A stretch of DNA of 64,000 bases from Calditrichota bacterium (lineage in GTDB: Bacteria > Calditrichota > Calditrichia > RBG-13-44-9 > J042), in contig JAADJD010000055.1 of NCBI GenBank assembly GCA_013150955.1, positions 96,661 to 160,660 of the forward strand. The letters run 5' to 3'. Shown here piece after piece: positions 10,553-19,553 of the stretch. A program made the position numbers and the translations under genes. Each line of letters opens with the position of its first letter. Position 1 is the first letter of the stretch. The notes beneath the pieces were generated by a model. It was not told where the DNA came from, made no database searches, and saw nothing but the letters and a program-made list of their open reading frames with translations.

Positions 10553-10585
10553 TTCCCATAACTAAATAAAATCACAGGAGGAGCT

Positions 10586-13294
10586 ATGAGGCTTTTTAAG
10601 GTAATGTTACTGGTGTTACTGGCCACATCGGTGGCATTTGGTGGCACCATTAAGGGAGTGGTGAAGGATGCCACCACTGATGAGCCACTCATTGGGGCCA
10701 ATGTGGTTCTGGTGGGATCGGCCCTGGGTACCATCACCGATGAGGACGGATTCTTCATTCTGGAGAATGTGCCGGAGGGGAAATGGCGCATTCAGATTAG
10801 CTATCTGGGCTACATGGATTTTTCCAGAATGATCACCGTAGGTTCTGGAGAGGTAAGCATCGAGGCGAAACTGAAACCGACCGTCTTCGAAGGGCAGGAA
10901 ATCGTGGTTGAGGTAAACCGGGCAAAGGAACGTCAAACCCCGGTCACGTTTTCGGAGGTAGACCAGGACGAAATCCTGCGCCGATACGCCACTCAGGACG
11001 TTCCCGATCTTCTGCGTGCCATTCCAGGCGTATTCACCACCACATCCGGTCTGGGTGAAGCCGAAATTCGAATTCGCGGCTTCGATCCGGAGCACATTCA
11101 GATCATGATCAACGGCGTGCCGGTAAACGATCCTGAATCCCAGTGGGTCTACTGGTCTAACTGGACGGGTCTTTCCGGTAACGCGGCTTCCATTCAGGTG
11201 CAGCGCGGTGTGGGTGCCTCCCTGGTGGGCTCCGGAGCATTTGGTGGTTCGGTGAACATTGTAACCGGGCGTTACTCTGCTACACCCAGCCTGACCCTGC
11301 GCAGCTCTGTCGCTGGATACGTGACCAAAGGCGGCTATCTGGGTACCAACCGCATTGCCGATGGTCTTGGGGGTTCCCAAACCTACAATCCTTTCAACCA
11401 GGCGTTTTCTATTGATTACGTCTCCGGATTGTTGGCGGACGGCAAATTAAATCTCTACCTGCGCTACGAGCGGAAGTCCGGTGATTATTACATTAGCAAC
11501 ACTTATTATAACGGACACGCTTTTTATCTGGGACTGCAAAGCATTCTGGGTAATCACGTGATTACCTTTAACGCCCACGGAGCCCCTCAACGGCACAATC
11601 AGGCCCGCAGCATGCAGGACATGAACCTGCTCAAAAAACTGGGCCGCGAATACAATCGGTACAACCATCCGTATCAGGAAAACTATTATTTCAAACCGCA
11701 ATTCGAATTGCATCACGACTGGGCAATTAATGATCGTTCCTTCCTGAAAACCAACGCCTTCCTGACCTTTGGTCGGGGCGGTGGACGCTACCTGCGAAAC
11801 GACTATTTTGACGTCAACACCGGTCTGGTAACATTCAAACAGGTTTCTGCAGCCACAGACGCGAAATATTTTGGTCGCCACGCTCGTTTTATTTACGAAA
11901 TGACTGGAAAGGCACTGACCGGCTACATCCCTGAAACCAATGAATTTGTCTATAATGGAGATACCACCACGGTGTCCAAAGCACGGAACCTGATCAGCAG
12001 CACTTATGCCCATTCCTGGCGGAACGATTCGCAGAACCATCACATTCAATACGGATTCAACACGGCCTATCAGAACAAGTTGAGCGACATGATTACGATT
12101 ACGCTGGGTGGTGAAGCGCGCTACTGGAAAGCCCGTCACTTTGCCCAATCTTTTGATTTCCGGATGTTCGATTTGAATACCGGATCCGTTAAACGGATCG
12201 ATGAAGTTCAGCTGCGTTACGATTACGACGGTATCGTGATTAATACCTCCGCCTTTGGACGTTTGTTGATCAGCCCGATCAAAGACCTGACGGTTATGCT
12301 GGATGGTCAATATGCGCGCTACTCCTCCCGCGTGGAAGAGCGGCCCATTCGGGTTTACGATTTTGCAGCTCAGAAGTGGACCGACATTTACTACTACCAG
12401 ACCCGGGACCTGAAAGACGAAAACGGAAACCCAAAATACAAGGACAGCGACTACCAGCGGGTGTTTACCTTCTTTATGCCTAAGGCCGGTTTTAATTACA
12501 ACATTACCCCGGAATTCAATTTCTTTGGAAATGTCAGCGTTTCCAAAAAAGAACCCAAAACAGCCGACTGGTATAGCCGTTCCAGTGGTCCTGGTGCTAA
12601 CCAGCCAAAAGATGAAAACGGAAACCCGATCGAGCTGAAACCGGAAAGCCTGACAAACTTTGAAGCTGGAATGGGATACTATGGCCGCTATGTTATTTTA
12701 AAAGCCAATGCCTACCTGATGAACTTCGAAGACAAGATCGAGCGCGTGGTGAATCAGGCGGGTGAACTGGTAACCATCAATGCAGGGAAAGCCCGGCATA
12801 TGGGTCTGGAACTGGAAGCCCGCTTCCGTTATCATCGCTGGGATGGACTGCTTTCTGCAACCTACTCCCGCAACCGCTGGCAGGAAATGAATGTGCAGAA
12901 GATTTTTGGCATTGACAAAGAAGATGTGGTCAACAAAGTGGTGCCTTTTGCTCCCGAACGCATTTTCAATGCGGAACTGGGGTACAACATCAAAGGTTTC
13001 CGTTTCGGTTTGTCCACCAGTTACTGGGATGAATATTATGGTAACTACGACAATACCGCAAAGTTGCCCGCTTTCTTCGAGCTGAACGCGGTGATTGCCT
13101 ATCACTTCAAGCTGGCCGGTTCCGATGTGGATATTCGTCTCAACCTGAACAATATCACCAATCGTGAAAACTACACCCGGGCTGCCTGGACACGTGACTT
13201 CAACCGGAATGATGACCTGGCCGGGAAATATTACATGTATGTTGTGCAGGCACCGCTGTTCCACACATTTCTGACCACGCAAATTACGCTGTAA
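10586..13294 (+). CDS. TonB-dependent outer-membrane receptor with N-terminal carboxypeptidase-regulatory-like domain
   Basis: GTIKGVVKDATTDEPLIGANVVLVGSALGTITDEDGFF..., plug domain (VPDLLRAIPGVFTTTSGLGEAEIRIRGFD), barrel. Confidence 0.9.
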   Translation: MRLFKVMLLVLLATSVAFGGTIKGVVKDATTDEPLIGANVVLVGSALGTITDEDGFFILENVPEGKWRIQISYLGYMDFSRMITVGSGEVSIEAKLKPTVFEGQEIVVEVNRAKERQTPVTFSEVDQDEILRRYATQDVPDLLRAIPGVFTTTSGLGEAEIRIRGFDPEHIQIMINGVPVNDPESQWVYWSNWTGLSGNAASIQVQRGVGASLVGSGAFGGSVNIVTGRYSATPSLTLRSSVAGYVTKGGYLGTNRIADGLGGSQTYNPFNQAFSIDYVSGLLADGKLNLYLRYERKSGDYYISNTYYNGHAFYLGLQSILGNHVITFNAHGAPQRHNQARSMQDMNLLKKLGREYNRYNHPYQENYYFKPQFELHHDWAINDRSFLKTNAFLTFGRGGGRYLRNDYFDVNTGLVTFKQVSAATDAKYFGRHARFIYEMTGKALTGYIPETNEFVYNGDTTTVSKARNLISSTYAHSWRNDSQNHHIQYGFNTAYQNKLSDMITITLGGEARYWKARHFAQSFDFRMFDLNTGSVKRIDEVQLRYDYDGIVINTSAFGRLLISPIKDLTVMLDGQYARYSSRVEERPIRVYDFAAQKWTDIYYYQTRDLKDENGNPKYKDSDYQRVFTFFMPKAGFNYNITPEFNFFGNVSVSKKEPKTADWYSRSSGPGANQPKDENGNPIELKPESLTNFEAGMGYYGRYVILKANAYLMNFEDKIERVVNQAGELVTINAGKARHMGLELEARFRYHRWDGLLSATYSRNRWQEMNVQKIFGIDKEDVVNKVVPFAPERIFNAELGYNIKGFRFGLSTSYWDEYYGNYDNTAKLPAFFELNAVIAYHFKLAGSDVDIRLNLNNITNRENYTRAAWTRDFNRNDDLAGKYYMYVVQAPLFHTFLTTQITL

Positions 13295-13314
13295 ATCAAC
13301 TTCTGGTACCGGAT

Positions 13315-13349
13315 AAAAGCGGGTTTCCACCAGGAAACCCGCTTTTTTA
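13315..13349 (+). terminator. Rho-independent terminator
   Basis: AAAAGCGGGTTTCCaccaGGAAACCCGCTTTTTTATT. Confidence 0.9.
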
Positions 13350-13440
13350 TTGCTTTCAAAAAACATTCCATTTGCTTTCCTGTGGAAAAAGGATTGCTTA
13401 ATTTTAATAGATTGGATCAGAAACATGGAACTCACAAAAA

Positions 13441-14298
13441 ATGGACTACCGGGTTTCGGTCATCGTGCCCACCTTCAATCGATCATCCACACTTCCGCGA
13501 GCTCTTCAATCCATTATGAACCAAACTCTGCCACCCCACGAAATCATCGTCATCGATGACGGTTCTTCTGACGAAACGGAAACGATCGTCACCAGGGATT
13601 TCCCGGAGGTCATCTATTTCCGGCAGGACCATCGGGGGGTTAGTGCGGCACGTAACCGGGGGATTCAAATGGCCACCGGAAACTGGATCGCCTTTCTGGA
13701 TTCCGACGATGAATGGCTGCCCACCAAATTGGAGAAACAGGTTGGCGCCCTGAAAGCCAATCCAGACTACCGCATCTGTCACACCAACGAAATCTGGATT
13801 CGCCGGGGAAGACGGGTTAATCCCAAAAAGAAACACCAGAAATATGGAGGACACATTTTTGTGCATTGCCTGCCTCTCTGCATCATCTCCCCTTCTTCGG
13901 TTTTACTGCATCGCCACCTGTTCACCGAACTGGGTATGTTCGATGAGCAACTCCCTGCCTGTGAGGATTACGACCTCTGGCTACGCATCTGCGCGGTTTA
14001 CCCGGTCCTGTACCTGGAAGAACCGCTTATTGTAAAACACGGAGGCCATGAGGATCAACTCTCCCGCCAGTTTTGGGGGATGGATCGCTTCCGGATTTAC
14101 GCGCTGGAAAAAATCCTGCGCACCGGGGAATTGCCAAAGGCGTATCAAATTGCTGCCCTGAAAGAAATTCTCCGTAAAATCTCCATTTATTTACAGGGAG
14201 CCCGAAAGCGCCAGCGGTGGGAAGAAGTCCAGCGATACCAACAGAAATATGATCAATACCAAGAATGGTTACAGCGAATTGATAAAACCCCGTTCTGA
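13441..14298 (+). CDS. Family 2 glycosyltransferase
   Basis: VSVIVPTFNRSSTLPRALQSIMNQTLPPHEIIVIDDGSSDET. Confidence 0.9.
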   Translation: MDYRVSVIVPTFNRSSTLPRALQSIMNQTLPPHEIIVIDDGSSDETETIVTRDFPEVIYFRQDHRGVSAARNRGIQMATGNWIAFLDSDDEWLPTKLEKQVGALKANPDYRICHTNEIWIRRGRRVNPKKKHQKYGGHIFVHCLPLCIISPSSVLLHRHLFTELGMFDEQLPACEDYDLWLRICAVYPVLYLEEPLIVKHGGHEDQLSRQFWGMDRFRIYALEKILRTGELPKAYQIAALKEILRKISIYLQGARKRQRWEEVQRYQQKYDQYQEWLQRIDKTPF

Positions 14299-14315
14299 GT
14301 TCACATCAAATTCAA

Positions 14316-14750
14316 TCACTGTCCGGGGTGTGGGAAGGACAGCTGCGTTAATACAGCCAGTTGCCGGGAGTTTAATCCCCACAATCCATTTTGAAGATAA
14401 AACACCATGTGGCCAATTTCGGCAAATTGAGTGGCAATCAGTCGCGCCCGATTCCCATCGGAGCAAACCAGCAAATAATCCCGCTCTGGATCCAGTGGAA
14501 AACTTTCCACTTCATCGACCAGGGATAAAAAAGGGCGATGAATCAGGTGGGGATAGGTCAACGGCAGGCGCGATCGTTCATTGTCTTCGCGCAGATCGAC
14601 CACCACAGGCTGGTGGTCTTGCACAAAGGACAGGAAATCGTTGCTCTTTACCGCCCGGATTTTAAAGTGTTCGCCAGCAGCAATCCAGTAAACAACACTG
14701 GTGGTGGTCAGGAAAAATAACAGCACCCAGAAATCTCGATGAGGTCGCAT
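14316..14750 (-). CDS. Membrane-anchored rhodanese-like domain protein
   Basis: N-terminal TM, VVVDLREDNER..., CSDGNR active-site loop. Confidence 0.8.
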   Translation of the reverse strand: MRPHRDFWVLLFFLTTTSVVYWIAAGEHFKIRAVKSNDFLSFVQDHQPVVVDLREDNERSRLPLTYPHLIHRPFLSLVDEVESFPLDPERDYLLVCSDGNRARLIATQFAEIGHMVFYLQNGLWGLNSRQLAVLTQLSFPHPGQ

Positions 14751-14906
14751 CACCTTGTTGCCCCCACACATTTTGGATTTCCCCTTCCCCAACAGGCGGC
14801 ACTCAACCCATCCGCCCCCAGGAATAACCGGACGTCACTCCCGCGGATTAAAATATACCACAGGCGTCAAAAATGAAACAAAATTTTGCAGGAATAAACT
14901 GGTGGG

Positions 14907-15008
14907 TCACCCCCGTGGCAAGAAACGAAGCAAGAAAATCTTAAAATACACCACGCGGAAACTCACGTTGCGTAGCATGAATGCACGAAAACGATCCCTC
15001 AAACCCAT
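14907..15008 (-). CDS. Candidate 33-aa cationic/hydrophobic small protein
   Basis: MGLRDRFRAFMLRNVSFRVVYFKIFLLRFLPRG* with upstream GGGAG; not in the ORF track (too short). Confidence 0.3.
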   Translation of the reverse strand: MGLRDRFRAFMLRNVSFRVVYFKIFLLRFLPRG

Positions 15009-15151
15009 GGCAATCTCCCTATGTTTTTCCATACACCTTTACTCTACCATCGGTGCAAGGCGCTTCGGGGTTTAGGAAAAAGAGGGGCTAATTTCAATAT
15101 TCGGGATGGGAACGTTCCGTTGAGCAGTTTTTTGTAGATCAGGCCATTGAT

Positions 15152-15368
15152 CCAAATAATGCATCAAACTACGAATTACGTGAATGAAGTAAAAAAATAT
15201 CTGCAAAACAGCGAATAAATCCTGGAACACATTTTCATCCAGCTATCATCAAATGGATTTTATTATTCGTTTTAATTCATGTAATTCGTAGGCTATTGCA
15301 TAATCCGGGATCAAATGGATTTTATTGTTTTTGTTCGTGTTCATTCGCGTCATTCGCGGTCTAACGTA
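15152..15368 (-). repeat. Dispersed foldback repeat, copy B (reverse orientation, with extra duplicated arm)
   Basis: GGAACACATTTTCATCCAGCTATCATCAAATGGATTTTATTATTCG...GTAATTCGTAGGCTATTGCATAATCCGGG. Confidence 0.75.
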
Positions 15369-15377
15369 TCCTTTGGA

Positions 15378-16343
15378 TTAATTCTTTAACTCCGTTTTTG
15401 CCCGCTTTGCCAGGGGATGTTTTGGAAAATGGTCTAAAATAAACTGGAACGTTTTCCGGGCTTCCTCCACATCACCCTTTCGTTTCAGGCACATGCCCAG
15501 GTGATAACGCGCCTGAACATAATACGGATGGATGTCCAGCGCTTTTCGGAAATGATAACAGGCCGCGGCGTAGTCTTCCCTTTGAAGATAAATCTCTCCC
15601 AGCTCATCCAGCGCGTGAATGTTTTGAGGATCCAATGCCAGTAACTGAGTAAGCAATTTTTCGGCTTCATCCAGCTTTTCCTTTTGGATCCAGATGTAGG
15701 CCAGGGTTAAATACGCCGGTTTAAATTCAGGGTATGTTTGAATGGATCGCTGCAACATTTCCACAGCACGCTCATCATTTTTTTCCCGATGGTACTGAGT
15801 GGCGAGCAGATAGTATTCATATTCGGGTGCCAGCTGCCGAATCCGGGTTAGCAGCTCCGCCGCTTTTTCTTTATCCCCACCCGCAATGGAAGGCGCCATC
15901 TGATAATAGTTGTATAAAGCCACCATGGCATCCACGTAGTTGGGATCTTTCTCCAGCGCCTTTTCCCAGTATTCTTTCATCTTTCGCGCACTTTTCATCT
16001 TGCTAAAAAATCCACCCTGATTAATCTTAATGCTGTAAGCATTTCCCAAACGGAAATACACCTCGGCATTCTGAGGATCTTGTTTCATTGCTTTTTCCAG
16101 GTAGGCAATGGCCGGATCGGGTTGAAAGCGGGATAATTCCAGAATAGCCGCCTGAATCAAAACGCGAGGATGCTCCGGATGGCTCCGAAGAAGAGAATCG
16201 ACAATGACCTGCGCAGCTGAATAGCGATAGGTTTTAAATAATGAATCGACCCGTGCCACGGCTCGCTCAAATTCTATTGACTGCGCATATCCAATCGCCC
16301 ACAAAATCCCCAGAAGAAGAAAAATCCGCTTACCTGATTGCAT
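15378..16343 (-). CDS. Secreted TPR-repeat protein
   Basis: Signal peptide; successive TPR units (PQNAEVYFRLGNAYSIK, PEFKPAYLTLAYIWIQKEKLDEAEKLL). Confidence 0.85.
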   Translation of the reverse strand: MQSGKRIFLLLGILWAIGYAQSIEFERAVARVDSLFKTYRYSAAQVIVDSLLRSHPEHPRVLIQAAILELSRFQPDPAIAYLEKAMKQDPQNAEVYFRLGNAYSIKINQGGFFSKMKSARKMKEYWEKALEKDPNYVDAMVALYNYYQMAPSIAGGDKEKAAELLTRIRQLAPEYEYYLLATQYHREKNDERAVEMLQRSIQTYPEFKPAYLTLAYIWIQKEKLDEAEKLLTQLLALDPQNIHALDELGEIYLQREDYAAACYHFRKALDIHPYYVQARYHLGMCLKRKGDVEEARKTFQFILDHFPKHPLAKRAKTELKN

Positions 16344-16450
16344 TCGATTCCCCGCGTTTTTTAATTATCATAAAAAGAAGCGAAAATAAAGGCAATGAAA
16401 GTTTTATTTTCTCATGGCCAGATCAACAGGCGCTAAAATAAAAGGCAACT

Positions 16451-17293
16451 ATGGACAATTTGCCCCAGCAGCGGATAAAGAATGATCCCCTCGCCGGCCA
16501 TCCCGTGGATTCCCTGATCCGGGCACGGGGATTTCAACTATCCCGCGGCAATAACATTGCGGATCTGCCCCAGTACCTGCCATTATCCCGGCAGCAATTG
16601 GATGATTTTTTCACATTCATGCACCGATACTCCCATCGATTGGTCTTGCACGATCTCTTTCGACTCCAACCCGAATGCAAGGCGGAAGACCTCACCCATT
16701 ACGTTTCTTCTAACAGTTTAATCCGGATACTTGCACAACTGGAGAACTTTGGAATGATTTCCCGGAAATCCGATGGGAGAATTGTTATCCACTTACCCGC
16801 TGATCTGACAGTCGGATGGATTCTGGAATGGTACATCGCAACCCTCATGGAAAACGTGTTTGCCTCCCCGGCTCTCTTTAACGTGGGCATACTGGGTACA
16901 GATACCGGAGGCGATTACGACGTTCTGGCCAGCTGGTTAAACCGTCTGGTATATTTCGAAGCCAAATCGGCGCCGCCTAAGGGTATCCACAATCCAGAAA
17001 TTGCCGCCTTTCTCAAACGCATTCAACAGCTGAAACCCGATCTGGCCATCTTTTTTAACGACACCCACCTGCGGGTTAAAGATAAAATTGTCCTGATGTT
17101 CGAGGAGGAACTCATCCAGTTAAAAGGCATCGAAAGCCTGAAGCAATATCCGGTATTACGCGTACAGGAGCAAATCTTCCATATTCAACACTCCATTTAC
17201 ATCCTGAACAGCAAACGCGACGTTCGCCAGAACCTCAAAGTGGTTTTCCATGACTATCTTCAGCACCAGGGGGTTTTCAATTGGTTATTCTAA
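16451..17293 (+). CDS. Winged-helix + PD-(D/E)XK nuclease-like protein
   Basis: GWILEWYIATLMEN...GGDYDVLASWLNRLVYFEAKS, matching the G-x-W-x-E / D-x-L / E-x-K layout of Card1/DUF1887-type nucleases. Confidence 0.55.
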   Translation: MDNLPQQRIKNDPLAGHPVDSLIRARGFQLSRGNNIADLPQYLPLSRQQLDDFFTFMHRYSHRLVLHDLFRLQPECKAEDLTHYVSSNSLIRILAQLENFGMISRKSDGRIVIHLPADLTVGWILEWYIATLMENVFASPALFNVGILGTDTGGDYDVLASWLNRLVYFEAKSAPPKGIHNPEIAAFLKRIQQLKPDLAIFFNDTHLRVKDKIVLMFEEELIQLKGIESLKQYPVLRVQEQIFHIQHSIYILNSKRDVRQNLKVVFHDYLQHQGVFNWLF

Positions 17294-17549
17294 CAATGGA
17301 GAAAAGAGAAAACGAAAGAAATGCATCATAAAAATAAAATGTTCAGATTACCCGAAATTGGGCGTGCTTAAAGGCCATCAATTCCTGTTGACTGAATCGT
17401 GCCATCGACCGGACTTTTCAGGCAAACCAACAATTCAATGCTAATCAGGAAATGCCTGGGCTTTCACTGGCCACGGCCAAAATGATTTTTCACTTTCGAT
17501 TTATTCCAGGCCTGATTAAAATAGGATGACATCAAAGAAAGGAGGACTT

Positions 17550-17777
17550 ATGGTTCGTAAGGTTTCCATTGAATATTGCTATGAATGAAACTACTATCCC
17601 CAGGCCGCCAGTTTGGCGGAGGCTATAAAAGATGCTCTGGGCATTGAAGTTGAGCTCATCAAATCTCGCGGCGGAGTGTTCGAGGTGGAAGCTGACGGGA
17701 AGTTAATTTTTTCTAAACGAAAAGAACACCGCTTTCCAGAGCATCAGGAAATTCTGGATGCATTGCGTCAACTTTAA
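17550..17777 (+). CDS. SelW-like (Rdx family) selenoprotein, UGA = Sec at codon 13
   Basis: AAAGGAGG SD; MVRKVSIEYCYEUNYYPQAASLAEAIKDALGIEVELIKSRGGVFEVEADGKLIFSKRKEHRFPEHQEILDALRQL*; CxxU, GGVFEV, SK..RFP motifs on both sides of the TGA in one frame. Confidence 0.88.
17586..17624 (+). promoter_or_regulatory. Candidate bacterial SECIS element
   Basis: UGA (17586-17588), 16 nt, then CCGCC-AGUUU-GGCGG (17605-17619); apical loop 21 nt after UGA and containing GU. Confidence 0.6.
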
Positions 17778-17791
17778 TCATTCCTTCCGCT

Positions 17792-17824
17792 TTTCCCTCT
17801 GGTTCGATCGTAGCCAGAGGGAAA
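17792..17824 (+). terminator. Strong hairpin just after the selenoprotein stop; possible terminator without a good U-tract
   Basis: TTTCCCTCTGG ttcgatcgtag CCAGAGGGAAA, perfect 11-bp arms. Confidence 0.45.
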
Positions 17825-17910
17825 GCATTTCTACAGCCTGAATTTCCCTTTCGATTTTGCCATCCAGCCATTTATATTGTTCCGTTAAAACAACAAGCGA
17901 AAAGACAGGG

Positions 17911-19269
17911 ATGGGCATGTCTACCCAGCTGCGACGCATGTACTTTCTGCTAAGATTTATGCGTATTACACTGCCCTCGCTGACGCTGTTGGGTATGCTG
18001 GCCATGATACTCATTGATCAACCCTGGGCGGACTGGCTTTACGCCGTGGCACTTGCCGGGTCGGTCGGGATGTTTACCAACACCATTGCCATTAAGATGC
18101 TATTCCACCCTCTGCATCCGACCCCACTCAACCGCCAGGGGGTAATCCCCCGCAACAAAGAACGCATCGCCTACGGACTGAGCCGCGCCATTGAAAATAA
18201 TGTACTCAATCCAGATCAAATATTGGATTACATCGAACACCATCAACTCATCGATCAGGGATTGATTAAAGCCGATAAATATCTGGAAGATTACCTGAGA
18301 GATCCCCAGAACCGCGAACGCATCATCGGCAAAATCATTGAACTTTCCGAAAGATTATTGCCAGAGCTTATGGACAAATCGCTGACCTGGGTGGCCTCGC
18401 GGGCGCGCGAATTCGCCTCGCAGCAGGAAATCCGGGATCAACTGCACAAAGCTATTGTGGAAGGGCTCACCCGCTACCTGGACAAAGAAGAAAATCGCCA
18501 GCAAATTTACCATACCGTTCATCTTTTTTTAAGGAATAACCTCCCCACATTTGCCGAACTGCTGTACCAATTTCTGGAAAAATATCAGGAAAATCTTTCG
18601 GGTATTCGAAAATATCTGACGCGAATTGCGGCCTTGGCAATGGAGGTGAATCCAGAACGGATTCGGGAAGTGATGGAAGAAATGCTGGAGAATCCCGAGA
18701 CCCGTCAACAACTCATTGATTTTATTGATCAGGGAATTAACCGGTTTTACAAATACCTGGAGGAACCGGAAGTTCGCGATCGCCTCTCCGAATATCTGAA
18801 TCGATTCCTGATCTGGTTCGAAGAACAGGGAGTTCCCGCAGTCATGCCTCATATGATCACCTTTCTAAATGATTATCTAAAACGACCTCAGAGCTGGGAT
18901 ACTATAAATACCGTGCTGGATCACCTCACCCGTTTTTTAAGAGAACGCGCCCGGATTTTTTTCCAGCAGCCTGAGCAAAAGGAAAACATTAAGAAATTTC
19001 TTCGTCGCTTAATCGTTGAATTAAACATTCGGCAAATCATTCAGCGGAATCTGGAAAGTCTTCCCATGGACAAGTTCGAAAGTGTCATTATGCAGGCTAC
19101 CGGGGAACACCTGGCCTGGCTGGAGATCCTTGGGGGTATCCTGGGTGCCATTGCAGGATTAAGTTTCATCCACTGGGAATTTATTTTTGTCCTGCCAGCC
19201 TTGATCCTGTCGGTGTTGATCATAGAGAAAGGGCTGGAGATGTTGCAAAGATCAAAGCGGGCTGACTGA
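17911..19269 (+). CDS. DUF445 family membrane protein
   Basis: GSVGMFTNTIAIKMLFHPL...GVIPRNKERIAYGLSRAIENNVL and C-terminal TM. Confidence 0.85.
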   Translation: MGMSTQLRRMYFLLRFMRITLPSLTLLGMLAMILIDQPWADWLYAVALAGSVGMFTNTIAIKMLFHPLHPTPLNRQGVIPRNKERIAYGLSRAIENNVLNPDQILDYIEHHQLIDQGLIKADKYLEDYLRDPQNRERIIGKIIELSERLLPELMDKSLTWVASRAREFASQQEIRDQLHKAIVEGLTRYLDKEENRQQIYHTVHLFLRNNLPTFAELLYQFLEKYQENLSGIRKYLTRIAALAMEVNPERIREVMEEMLENPETRQQLIDFIDQGINRFYKYLEEPEVRDRLSEYLNRFLIWFEEQGVPAVMPHMITFLNDYLKRPQSWDTINTVLDHLTRFLRERARIFFQQPEQKENIKKFLRRLIVELNIRQIIQRNLESLPMDKFESVIMQATGEHLAWLEILGGILGAIAGLSFIHWEFIFVLPALILSVLIIEKGLEMLQRSKRAD

Positions 19270-19332
19270 GCAAACCTGATTTTTTTCTACACTAAGGCTC
19301 ACCGCAATGAAACTGTCTTACTTCCAATAGAC

Positions 19333-19506
19333 TCAAAAACCGCGAAAACAAATCATGCGTATGACCACAGTAAAAACGTCCCGTCTTCAAGCTCCGGAGA
19401 ATGTAGACCACATACTCCAACAGCTGCCTCCCCTTAACCAAAAAAGGCAGGGAACCATCCCTGCCTGCTATCTAAGTCGGGGCGGCCAGATTTGAACTGG
19501 CGACCT
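19333..19506 (-). repeat. Duplicated segment: truncated GIY-YIG N-terminus + terminator + tRNA 3' half
   Basis: Near-identical to 19699..19872 (offset 365-366 bp). Confidence 0.85.
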
Positions 19507-19553
19507 TGGCGCACCGCGCCACGCTGCTAACCAGGCTGCGCTACAACACCCCC
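19477..19553 (-). pseudogene. Degenerate tRNA-Pro-like unit (copy 2)
   Basis: GTAGCGCAGCCTGGTTAGCAGCGTGGCGCGGTGCGCCAAGGTCGCCAGTTCAAATCTGGCCGCCCCGA; D-arm and T-arm kept, anticodon arm is TGGCG-CGGTG-CGCCA, 5' acceptor strand altered. Confidence 0.7.

Noticed and set aside
11447-12310. 287-aa minus-strand ORF (and other long antisense ORFs such as 10616..11380, 12698..13435, 5398..6108, 31993..32610, 22824..23663)
   Set aside because: Opposite strongly supported genes (TonB receptor, pstC, pnp, radical SAM); no recognisable domains; typical shadow ORFs.
17550-17777. Interpretation of the internal TGA as an ordinary nonsense mutation
   Set aside because: The TGA falls exactly at the redox Cys/Sec position, the frame is otherwise intact and family-like on both sides, and a SECIS-like hairpin follows; kept as the alternative to be excluded by a search for sel genes.
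17778-18014. 78-aa minus-strand ORF next to the selenoprotein gene
   Set aside because: Overlaps the start of the DUF445 gene on the opposite strand and the post-selenoprotein hairpin; no domain.
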